From assembly GCA_900555605.1 (NCBI GenBank), contig USLW01000083.1, positions 1 through 7,936 of the forward strand: a stretch of DNA of 7,936 bases. The letters run 5' to 3'. Source of the DNA: an uncultured Clostridium sp. (GTDB lineage Bacteria; Bacillota; Clostridia; UBA1212; UBA1255). Positions 1 through 6,937 of this stretch are shown in pieces. The notes beneath the pieces are model-generated. The model saw only the letters and a list, made by a program, of their open reading frames with translations, made no database searches and had not been told where the DNA came from. Position numbers and translations under genes: made by a program. Each line of letters starts with the position of its first letter. Position 1 is the first letter of the stretch.

Positions 1-20
1 TATCATCAATGTGTTACGCC

Positions 21-319
21 GTCGCATCTCGCAAGAGATGCGTGAGTTGAAATACTGACGATGCGCGTACTGTGGTGAACCAGTTAGTCGCATCTCGCAA
101 GAGATGCGTGAGTTGAAATTATAATAACAATACTTAACACGGACAGAACCCTGTCGCATCTCGCAAGAGATGCGTGAGTTGAAATTGGATCACAACTCCG
201 TACTGCGGCCCTGCGTATCGTCGCATCTCGCAAGAGATGCGTGAGTTGAAATGAAATTTTTGTCAATTAAACGAAGCAGCGTTTTGGTCGCATCTCGCAA
301 GAGATGCGTGAGTTGAAAT
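21..319 (+). CRISPR. CRISPR array, type I-C-like repeats (distal part of a larger array)
   Basis: Five identical 33-nt repeats lie at 21-53, 87-119, 153-185, 220-252 and 287-319. Each starts GTCGCATCTC, has the loop GCAA, and ends TGAGTTGAAAT. The four full spacers are 54-86 (33 nt), 120-152 (33), 186-219 (34) and 253-286 (34); they are unrelated to one another. Bases 1-20 look like the end of another spacer, so the array continues to the left. The repeat forms an 8-bp stem (CGCATCTC with GAGATGCG) closed by a GNRA-type tetraloop. This architecture and the terminal TTGAAAT match type I-C repeats, which Cas5d cleaves at the 3' base of the stem to leave an 11-nt 5' handle; here that would be TGAGTTGAAAT. 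This orientation implies transcription on the plus strand with the leader off the left edge. No cas gene is in the window, so the subtype rests on the repeat alone. I saw no spacer match within the window by eye. Confidence 0.97.
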
Positions 320-1391
320 TTTACAGACTGTGCTTGGTGGAATTTCACCACTTGGTGGGGTTGCGGGAAAAAAAATAAAAAACGTCGTTTCACAAGGTAT
401 CAGAAAAGCAATAACAAATCAGAGTGTAATTAATGCCCTGGATACAGTCGCAGGACTTGTTACAAATATGGCCGGAGAAGGCATAGAGGAATATCTACAA
501 GAAATCCTTGATCCGGTATTTCGAAACATTACACTTGGAGAAAACAATGATTTCAAACCTATTACGCCGGAGGCAATTGAAGCCGGTATTATAGGTGCGT
601 TGATCGGCGGGATATTCGACGCTCCACAAATAGGCTCTGCATTAAATTCCACGCAAAATGAGAATTATAATATACGCAACGCTGTAAACGATCTTAAAAC
701 CTATATGTATCAGCCTTTAAGCACGGTTCTTACGCAACAGGGATTAAATCAGAACACGGCGGAATTACAAGCAAAAACAATTGCAAAAATAATCTCCGGA
801 GAACGTGTCGGCAGCAGCGAAATTGCGTCATTGATTCATGATGGCGGAGAAGCTGCCCGGAATGTGATTATGCAGCAAACCGGGACCGACATTGGAACGA
901 CAGTTGATGGGGCTGCAGCTGCCATACGCAGCCTGCGAAAAGATAAATACGCGAGTCAAAGCACCGGAGTACGTACCGCCGAATACAACGGAAGCCAAAT
1001 CGAAATTGAAGGCGTGTCAAAAAATACAAAAAACGGATTAAAAGTAGATATTAAAGCTGCTGATGGAAGTACAGAAACCGTGAATGCAGCCCTTTTGACA
1101 TTTTCTGATGAAAACACAAAAATGCTTTATGATATTGCAGAAAACTACGATGGCAAGATGGATGTGCATACATACGCAAGTACTTTTTACCACGCATACA
1201 AGGCCGGATTTTACGGCACAGAGACGCAGAGCGGAAAATTACACAGGATAATCCAAACTTCCCCGCAAGAACCGTTCTCGCGGCTTATTTCACGGGGCAG
1301 AATGACGCGCAGATCTCCAAGATCAAAAGAACAAAAATTGACAAGGAGTACGAGACGCGCAAGCTCAACAGGGAATCCAGAAGGGCGATAG
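320..1391 (+). pseudogene. Phage-type large polyvalent protein, N-terminal remnant (5'-truncated, frameshifted)
   Basis: The open frame runs from 312, just after an in-frame TGA inside the last CRISPR repeat (309-311). The earliest start codon is a GTG at 330 with no convincing ribosome binding site. Coding sequence seems to begin directly at the repeat edge (320), so the original 5' part is missing. The product has a small Gly/Ala-rich stretch (GGISPLGGVAGKK), then an 'EGIEEYLQEILDP' segment followed by 'AGIIGALIGGIFDAP'. I associate this arrangement with the internal regions of very long phage and mobile-element polyvalent (MuF-like) proteins of Firmicutes. Genuine homology probably ends near 1238: the last residues of this frame (from about 'HRIIQTSPQEPFSRL') are basic and low-complexity, while another frame becomes coding. 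The remnant is visibly more AT-rich than the genes right of 3800, which fits foreign origin. Its function in this state is probably nil. Confidence 0.72.
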
Positions 1392-3244
1392 CAAGCATTG
1401 CGAAAAAACTCGGGGTAGAAGTGGAATACGTAAGTAAGCAAGGGGAAAATGGCATATATGCGAATGGAAAAATTACTATTTCTCTCGATTCTGACAATCC
1501 GCTGTTAGCTGTTGCTACACATGAGTTTGTGCATTCATTCAAAGACAGCGCTCCGGAAGCATACAGACAGTATCAGTCACTTGTAATTAATTATTTAAAA
1601 CAAGCTGACCCGGCCGGATATGAAGCGCGTGTAAAGCGGCTAACAGGTCTATATCAAGAGAAAAGTCCGGGCGCTAAAATTGACGAAGCATATATACAAG
1701 AGGAAATTGTTGCAAATTCATCCGCTGATATGCTTACCGACCGTAAGTTCGTAGAAAGCTTAACAGGTCAAAAAACAAATATCGCGCAGCGCATTCTTGA
1801 CGCAATCGAAAAGATATGGATGAAAATTCGCGGCCAGTTAAAGACAATGGATAACAGTCAGTACAAAAATTATGAGATTGATTTAATGCGCAAGAGCGCA
1901 GAAACATTTGAAAAGGCGCGTGATTTGTTCCGTGAAATGGTACAGGAAAGTTCTGGAATTAACGTAAGCGATATGACGCGATATTCGCTACGCATGCAGA
2001 ATACAATTTCTGAATATATGGAATCCGTTGATGAAAAAATGTTTGACATAGTAAAAGAACATAGAATTAATAAGCATACTAAATTTGTGAAATACAAAAT
2101 GTCTGATGTTTCTATGAAAGAAGCGTCAATCATTAAGGACTTGCTTGGAGAAGATGTATCCGGATATTCTCATGAGATAAATACAAACGCGATTAACCAT
2201 ATTGAGCGCAGGCATGGAGAAAATGGGCAACAGGATCATAGCATGGCTAATATAAATGATGTTGCGCGAATGCCGTATGTATTAAAGAACTTTGATAGTA
2301 TCGAAATTCTTTATGATAAGAATGGTCAAAGAGTGTTTAGTAAGGAGTTTTTAAATCAAGACGGAAGCAAAGCTCCACTTATTGCATACAAGAAACGGAT
2401 CAATGGAACATATTACATTATAGAAGCCGTAGTGGTAGGAGGTCAAAAAAAATTAAGAATAGTTTCTTCATATATACAAAAAAGAATAGAGGGAGAGCAG
2501 ACTCTTACAAATGCAAACGCCCCAAGAACAACGTCCGATAACGTATCTGCTTCCTCTTCTATTGACGTCAATATATCACAACCTGCTAATGGCGTCAATA
2601 TACAGTATGCACAAACGTCAGAAAGTAATACGGAAAAAAGTGACACCCCAAAATACCAACTCCGCGAATCTGCCAGCCCAATGCGCAACTTACTGGAATC
2701 GTATGGATCTATTCCGAAGGGCGTTGATCCGAGTAGGGACATTCAGGTGCCCAAAAAAACATCAGATAATAAAAATGTGCGTCGGGATGTACGAACCGTG
2801 CTGGAGAGCAAACATATCACAGATGAAATGATTGAACCCATTCAGAAAAAAATACTGGATGAGGTGTATTCATATGAGCCTGTTACGGACCCGGACGCAA
2901 GCGCATACGCCATGAATGTAATTAAAAAAGAAGGTTACGATCAGGCGTTAATGCAATGGAAAAGCGTAGTATACGGAGATAAAATTGCGGATAAAAATTC
3001 TATTGCATTGGGGCAATATCTGTTAAAGGCAGCTGCTGACGCCGGAGACGCCAAACAAACTTTAATGTTGATCGGTGAAATCGCTGCAGAGGGTACATCG
3101 CATCTCGCAAGAGATGCGATCCGCATAAAATATACAAATACTGGAAATCAGAAGGGCGAGGTAAAATCGGCTGATAATAAGTGCGCGGTCATATGTTGCT
3201 ATATATTCTCTATGCGGTTCAACATGCCTTTTCATACGTGCTGA
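1238..3244 (+). pseudogene. Phage-type large polyvalent protein, C-terminal remnant with protease-like and nuclease-like domains
   Basis: This continues the upstream fragment in the -1 frame. From about 1238 the frame reads 'FPARTVLAAYFTGQNDAQ', and its first usable start is a GTG at 1421, which is probably internal. Numbered from that GTG (607 residues), HEFVH at residues 34-38 is an HExxH zinc-protease motif, with EE at 94-95 as a candidate third ligand. Residues ~200-355 contain 'NAINHIERRHG' (257-266) and a strand-rich part ending 'KKLRIVSSYIQK'. This resembles the PBECR (phage Barnase-EndoU-ColicinE5/D-RelE-like) nuclease families of polyvalent proteins. Residues ~360-410 form a Ser/Asn/Thr-rich linker, and ~450-570 are helical ('AYAMNVIKKEGYDQALMQW') like large-polyvalent-protein-associated domains. 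Short TRYSLR (186-191) and PKYQLRE (410-416) motifs sit between domains. The last ~25 residues resemble nothing I know, and family members usually continue much further, so the 3' end is probably lost. Domain names are from recall, not a search. Confidence 0.7.
3098..3119 (+). repeat. Solitary CRISPR-repeat stem-loop inside the phage-type pseudogene
   Basis: Bases 3098-3118 are identical to positions 2-22 of the upstream CRISPR repeat: a T, the stem CGCATCTC, the loop GCAA and the stem GAGATGCG. The orientation is the same as in the array. The next base is A instead of T, which extends the hairpin to a perfect 9-bp stem. The preceding base is A where the repeat has G. The 11-nt handle (TGAGTTGAAAT) is absent. 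The match therefore covers exactly the part of the repeat that stays as the 3' hairpin of a processed type I-C crRNA. It is in frame with the pseudogene and codes for Ser-His-Leu-Ala-Arg-Asp-Ala. An exact 21-nt match in a window this size is not expected by chance. Confidence 0.93.
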
Positions 3245-3266
3245 TTAAGTACAGAAAAATAAAAGT

Positions 3267-3295
3267 TTGACAAATGTAAATCGGTGTGTTAAACT
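3267..3295 (+). promoter_or_regulatory. Promoter of the cold-shock gene
   Basis: A perfect -35 box TTGACA (3267-3272) is followed by a 17-bp spacer and TAAACT (3290-3295), a four-of-six match to the -10 consensus. The predicted transcription start is near 3302, leaving a leader of about 120 nt before the cold-shock start codon. Long leaders are usual for cold-shock protein mRNAs. It lies 22 bp after the end of the phage-type pseudogene, so it marks the resumption of host-type gene organisation. Confidence 0.75.
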
Positions 3296-3302
3296 GCGGT
3301 TG

Positions 3303-3399
3303 TATTCCAAAACGCTTAATTAGTTTCACTGTGATTGTTGTAAATCATCGTGTCATTTGATGGGTTACAGCGCACAGTTTTTTTATTTTGTTTGGAATA
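3303..3399 (+). promoter_or_regulatory. Structured 5' leader of the cold-shock mRNA
   Basis: TATTCCAAA at 3303-3311 is the exact reverse complement of TTTGGAATA at 3391-3399, giving a 9-bp helix that closes the whole leader. A further G-U pair (3302/3400) is possible. Inside it, ACTGTG (3328-3333) can pair with CACAGT (3373-3378). Alternatively TGATT (3332-3336) can pair with AATCA (3343-3347), so competing folds exist. The 3' arm ends 11 nt before the AGGAGG ribosome binding site at 3411-3416. Cold-shock leaders in other bacteria are known to switch structure with temperature; that this one does is inferred only from the pairing. Confidence 0.5.
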
Positions 3400-3423
3400 T
3401 AATATATTTCAGGAGGTACCACA

Positions 3424-3636
3424 ATGTATAGGGGTACAGTAAAATGGTTTAACGCAGACAAAGGGTATGGATTTATTGCAAACGACGAAGGCGGGGAGGA
3501 TGTGTTCGTGCATTTTTCTGCAATTTCTTCTCAAGGCTTCAGAACGTTGGCAGAAGGACAGAAGGTTACCTTCGATACGGAGAAGGATCCGAAAGACAGC
3601 AGAAAATTGAGAGCAGTAAATGTTTGTGTCGCGTAA
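3424..3636 (+). CDS. csp: Cold-shock protein (CspA family, single cold-shock domain)
   Basis: This encodes a 70-residue protein, the normal size for a single-domain cold-shock protein, which binds single-stranded RNA and DNA in the cytoplasm and melts mRNA structure. The sequence opens with the family signature [18 protein letters not shown]1-like KGYGFI (13-18) and RNP2-like DVFVHF (26-31) supply the aromatic nucleic-acid-binding surface. The C-terminal strand region ends in 'LRAVNVCVA', shorter and less standard than the usual 'PQAANV' ending. The start is fixed by AGGAGG at 3411-3416, seven bases before the ATG. The gene is transcribed alone, from the promoter at 3267-3295 to the terminator at 3761-3795. 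Which csp paralogue this is cannot be decided, so the symbol is generic. The family call is secure. Confidence 0.97.
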   Translation: MYRGTVKWFNADKGYGFIANDEGGEDVFVHFSAISSQGFRTLAEGQKVTFDTEKDPKDSRKLRAVNVCVA

Positions 3637-3760
3637 TTGACCGCTTCACGCAAAACACGAATTTCGACCGATAAGTGCCTTTGTTCATATAGATTAACAT
3701 CATTTTGTACTGTTATATTATAAACCAAGCTTTTTATATCGTTGAACACAAGTGTTTTTA
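3637..3760 (+). other. 3' region of the cold-shock transcript with a possible small-RNA promoter
   Basis: This AT-rich stretch holds no credible ORF. TTAACA (3694-3699), a 16-bp spacer and TATTAT (3716-3721) form a moderate sigma-A-like promoter. It would start a transcript near 3728 that ends at the terminator just downstream, giving an RNA of about 65-70 nt. The alternative is that this is simply the 3' untranslated region of the cold-shock mRNA, with chance promoter-like motifs in AT-rich DNA. Confidence 0.3.
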
Positions 3761-3795
3761 CCGGAACAACGGATCCCCGTTGTTCCGGTTTTTTT
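3761..3795 (+). terminator. Rho-independent terminator of the cold-shock gene
   Basis: CCGGAACAACGG (3761-3772) and CCGTTGTTCCGG (3777-3788) form a perfect 12-bp stem around the 4-nt loop ATCC, followed at once by seven T residues (3789-3795). The minus strand has no matching T-run, so it acts in the plus direction. It lies 124 bp past the cold-shock stop codon and only five bases before the next promoter's -35 box, insulating the two units. Confidence 0.95.
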
Positions 3796-3799
3796 CAGC

Positions 3800-3828
3800 T
3801 TGACATACGGCAGACGGCGAGATATTAT
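3800..3828 (+). promoter_or_regulatory. Promoter of the DUF5107-galM operon
   Basis: A perfect -35 box TTGACA (3800-3805), a 17-bp spacer and TATTAT (3823-3828), five of six to consensus, make a strong sigma-A-type promoter. The predicted start near 3835 leaves a leader of about 25 nt before the ATG at 3860. No clear operator palindrome or cre-like site is evident around it, so sugar-dependent control is not shown by the sequence. Confidence 0.85.
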
Positions 3829-3859
3829 ACAGCGGAATTCTAACAAAGGAGAGAAAAAT

Positions 3860-5824
3860 ATGAGTGAAATCCGCTTTGAATCAATCCATATGCAAGGTTC
3901 CTCTATTGGGGAAAACAGTACGGTTCCGGCGCTGCATACAATGAACAACGTGCAGTTTCAATCAAAAGCCGATATTGATGAAGATGACGGGTTATTCCTG
4001 GGATACGGATATTGTTTCAGCATGATCCCGTATCTGTATCAGGAATCCTATACCCGAAAGAATACGGATCTGATATTGAAAACAGCAGTTATAGAAAATC
4101 AATATCTGCGTGCAGTATTTCTGCCGGAGCTGGGGGGAAGACTGCAGCAGCTGTATGATAAAGTGCAGGAAAAAGATCTGATTTATGTCAACGATGTAAT
4201 CCGGCCCTGTAATCTTGCGCTGCGGAATGCGTGGCTGAGCGGAGGGGTGGAATGGAATATTGGTATGACAGGCCATACGCCCTTTACTTGTGCACCGCTC
4301 CATACGGCAGTTGTAGACGGCAATCCGCCGGTACTTCGGATGTATGAATATGAACGGATTCGGAATGTCATATATCAGATGGATTTCTTTTTACCGGATG
4401 ATTCCAGATACCTGCACTGCAGAATGCGGATTGTGAACCCGAACAGTGAAGTGATTCCCATGTACTGGTGGAGTAATATTGCGGTTCCGGCGCTGTCCGG
4501 CAGCCGGGTAATCGTTCCGGCTGACGAAGCCTTCTCCAACGGAACGGAAGGCGTATATAAAATGCCGGTGGCCACAGATGAATTTGATGCATCCTATCCT
4601 GAAAATTCAATGAATGCAAAAGACTATTTTTTCAATCTCAAGGGACCGGAGCGATATATCTGCTATGTAGATAAAGACGGAAAGGGACTCCTGCAGGCTT
4701 CCACTTCTCGTCTGCAGGGCAGAAAGCTGTTTGTATGGGGAAAAGGCGAGGGCAGTCAGCATTGGCAGCAATTTCTTACGGAAAAGGCCGGAAATTATTG
4801 CGAAATTCAGGCGGGCCTTGCAAAAACACAATATGAGAGTATTCCTATGCCGCCGTATGCTGCCTACGAATGGCTTGAATTATACGGACCGATTGCCCTG
4901 AACGCGGATGAGGTCCACGGTTCCTTTACACAAGCCGTCCGAACTGTTTCCCGGTATGTACAGAGGGATCCCGAAATCTCCAAGCTTGAGGAAACGCTGC
5001 GGCAAACAAAGGAAAAGATTGCATTACAGAAAGGCAGAAGCGTTCTAAACGGAAGCGGTTGGGCTGCGCTGGAAAATGAACGCCGTCAGCGTGCATCGCA
5101 GCCGCCGCTGCCGCAGCATTTAGATTATGGGCACTGCCATGCGGAACAGGAAATATGGCTGCAGATTTTGAATGAAACAGCGCCGTTCTCTGTACCGGAC
5201 GAACAGCAGCCCCCGCTTTCCTACATGAATCAGAAAGAATGGACCGTATTGCTTCGAAAATGGGAGGATATGCATGAAAAAAATTGGTGGACACAGCTGC
5301 AGCTTGGCGTTTCCGCCTATGCGTCATTGAAATTCACCGAGGCAGCAGAGTATTTCTTAGCCTCCCTGCAGAGCAGGCATAACGTCTGGGCCCTGTTCGG
5401 ACTGGCAAATACATACAATATGCTGGAACAATCTGAAGCCGCCGCGAATTATGCGCTGGCCGCAGTCTCAGAACGCTTTGCGGATATCTGTCTTGTACGC
5501 AGCATGTGGAGAATTCTTTTGTCCAGCGGCCACAGCGAATGGCTCCTAAAACAAAGCAGCAGAGCGCCTGCGGCAATTCTGGCGGATGGCAGATGCCGTT
5601 TTTATATTGCGCAGGCACGTTTTTATACCGGCGACATCGACGGGGCAGAAGCGATGCTAATGGAAAACGGAGGATTAGAGATTCCGGACATTAGAGAAGG
5701 CGAGACGCTGACGACGGATCTTTGGTATCAAATCGCAGAAAAAAAGGCTGAAAAAGCAGGCGTTTCTTTTGACAGAAAGACGGCAAAGCCTCCGTTTTCA
5801 CTGAATTTTAAAATGCAGGATTAA
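3860..5824 (+). CDS. DUF5107 domain protein with C-terminal TPR-like repeats
   Basis: The protein has 654 residues from the ATG at 3860, supported by AAAGGAG (3845-3851). A longer in-frame start at 3752 is excluded because it would place the preceding terminator and this gene's promoter inside the coding region. Residues ~70-365 match the DUF5107 family, which has a galactose-mutarotase-like beta-sandwich fold. Signatures are 'LPELGGRLQQLYDK' (88-101), 'WLSGGVEWNIGMTGH' (125-139) with E131, and 'QAGLAKTQYESIPMPP' (317-332). Residues ~475-605 are helical with alternating Ala-rich pairs ('AEYFLASLQSRHNVWALFGLANTYNMLEQSEAAANYALAAV' region) that look like tetratricopeptide repeats. No signal peptide or membrane segment is visible, so it is probably cytoplasmic. 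Family members I recall are often near 1,000 residues, so this one is short in the TPR part. Its place before galM suggests a role in sugar metabolism; the biochemical activity is not established. Confidence 0.88.
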   Translation: MSEIRFESIHMQGSSIGENSTVPALHTMNNVQFQSKADIDEDDGLFLGYGYCFSMIPYLYQESYTRKNTDLILKTAVIENQYLRAVFLPELGGRLQQLYDKVQEKDLIYVNDVIRPCNLALRNAWLSGGVEWNIGMTGHTPFTCAPLHTAVVDGNPPVLRMYEYERIRNVIYQMDFFLPDDSRYLHCRMRIVNPNSEVIPMYWWSNIAVPALSGSRVIVPADEAFSNGTEGVYKMPVATDEFDASYPENSMNAKDYFFNLKGPERYICYVDKDGKGLLQASTSRLQGRKLFVWGKGEGSQHWQQFLTEKAGNYCEIQAGLAKTQYESIPMPPYAAYEWLELYGPIALNADEVHGSFTQAVRTVSRYVQRDPEISKLEETLRQTKEKIALQKGRSVLNGSGWAALENERRQRASQPPLPQHLDYGHCHAEQEIWLQILNETAPFSVPDEQQPPLSYMNQKEWTVLLRKWEDMHEKNWWTQLQLGVSAYASLKFTEAAEYFLASLQSRHNVWALFGLANTYNMLEQSEAAANYALAAVSERFADICLVRSMWRILLSSGHSEWLLKQSSRAPAAILADGRCRFYIAQARFYTGDIDGAEAMLMENGGLEIPDIREGETLTTDLWYQIAEKKAEKAGVSFDRKTAKPPFSLNFKMQD

Positions 5825-5863
5825 AGGTACAGATGCTGCAGCTGCAAAGGAGATTTAATTGGT

Positions 5864-6916
5864 ATGAGTATTGAAAAAGTTTTATTCGACTATTTATCAG
5901 ACGGCAGCGCAGTGGAACTGTATCGGCTGCACAACCGCTGCGGCGCATATGTGGAAATTTTAAATTACGGAGGAATTGTACGCGCCATCGTTGTACCAGA
6001 TGTAAACGGGAACTTCACGGATGTGGTCGTTGGCTTTGACCGAATCCGCGATTATAAGCAATATGCCGCTTCCTATTTCGGCGCATTGGTGGGACGCTGC
6101 GCGAACCGCATTGCAGACAGCTCCTTTATTCTAAACGGCAGCGTATATACGCTTACTGCAAATAACGGACGCAATCATCTGCACGGAGGGCTGTGCGGCT
6201 TTAGTGAGAAGCTGTGGAATGTTTCTGCGGACAGTAAGGCGAACCGGCTGACCCTGACCCTTCGATCGGAGGATGGGGAAGAGGGCTATCCAGGAACTGC
6301 TGACATCACGGTAACCTATACTTTTGACGACAGCAATGCACTCTGCATTGATTATAAAGCAATCGCGGACAAAGACACGGTCATAAATCTGACCAATCAT
6401 GCTTATTTTAATCTGAACGGGCACGGCGCCGGCTGTATCTGCGGGCATAAATTAAAAATAGAAGCATCGCATTTTACCCCTATTGACGAGGCTTGTATTC
6501 CGACGGGTGAAATTGCCGCGGTTTCCGGTTTTACGGATTTCCGTTCGTTCCGTACGCTGCGAGAGGGTTTATGTGCGGAGAACAAGGAAGAACAGCTGCG
6601 CCGCGGGCAAGGCTATGATTTGAATTACGTGCTTGACAAGCCCCGCGGCACCTTTGGTTTGGCGGCAATTCTGCAGGGAGAAGCGGCCGGCCGCACAATG
6701 GAGGTATATACAGATCAGCCCGGTATTCAGCTGTACACAGGAAATTTTATGACGGATCATATATACGGAAAAGACGGTGTAATTTATCATCGGCGCGGTG
6801 CGCTGTGCCTTGAGACACAGTTGTATCCGGATGCAGTCCATCATCCGCAATGGCCTTCCCCCATTTTGCCTGCGGGAAAAGAATACCGCCATCAGACGGT
6901 TTATGCCTTCCGATAA
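5864..6916 (+). CDS. galM: Aldose 1-epimerase (galactose mutarotase)
   Basis: This 350-residue protein, the usual length for the family, interconverts the alpha and beta anomers of aldohexoses such as galactose and feeds the Leloir pathway. Family signatures are 'LNYGGIV' (33-39), 'GRCANRI' (77-83), 'NHLHGG' (104-109, substrate-binding His107), 'NLTNHAYFNL' (175-184) with the catalytic acid His179, 'GYDLNYVLD' (250-258) with Asp252, and 'CLETQLYPDAVHHP' (315-328) with the catalytic base Glu317. All key residues are present, so the enzyme should be active. The ATG at 5864 follows AAAGGAG (5846-5852). The gene begins 39 bp after the DUF5107 gene with no terminator between, so the two are probably co-transcribed. 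It ends 21 bp from a convergent gene, and no intrinsic terminator is visible in that gap. Confidence 0.96.
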   Translation: MSIEKVLFDYLSDGSAVELYRLHNRCGAYVEILNYGGIVRAIVVPDVNGNFTDVVVGFDRIRDYKQYAASYFGALVGRCANRIADSSFILNGSVYTLTANNGRNHLHGGLCGFSEKLWNVSADSKANRLTLTLRSEDGEEGYPGTADITVTYTFDDSNALCIDYKAIADKDTVINLTNHAYFNLNGHGAGCICGHKLKIEASHFTPIDEACIPTGEIAAVSGFTDFRSFRTLREGLCAENKEEQLRRGQGYDLNYVLDKPRGTFGLAAILQGEAAGRTMEVYTDQPGIQLYTGNFMTDHIYGKDGVIYHRRGALCLETQLYPDAVHHPQWPSPILPAGKEYRHQTVYAFR

Positions 6917-6937
6917 TTCCCCTGACCTCTGGAAGGA

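Noticed and set aside
84..393. Minus-strand ORFs across the array giving repeated 'STHASLARCD' / 'QLTHLLRDAT' peptides
   Set aside because: These are translations of the CRISPR repeats themselves, a common annotation artefact. The peptide repeats follow the DNA repeats and have no ribosome binding site.
1421..1450. GTG at 1421 as a real gene start
   Set aside because: The frame is coding well before it ('RTVLAAYFTGQNDAQ' upstream) and there is no ribosome binding site, so this is the inside of a frameshifted gene.
3076..3119. A complete mini CRISPR unit (handle TGAAAT at 3076-3081, short spacer, hairpin)
   Set aside because: Only six bases resemble the handle and the gap is 16 nt, far below the 33-34-nt spacers. 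The handle match is probably chance.
2941..3126. Minus-strand ORF beginning 'MRIASLARCD'
   Set aside because: It is the reverse translation of the solitary repeat hairpin and lies inside a better coding frame on the other strand.
3752..3859. Upstream extension of the DUF5107 gene to an earlier start
   Set aside because: The extension would cover the perfect terminator hairpin at 3761-3795 and the promoter at 3800-3828. The ATG at 3860 has a good ribosome binding site.
4926..5327. Minus-strand ORF of 133 codons inside the DUF5107 gene
   Set aside because: It is a shadow of a well-supported coding frame, with no ribosome binding site and no family resemblance.
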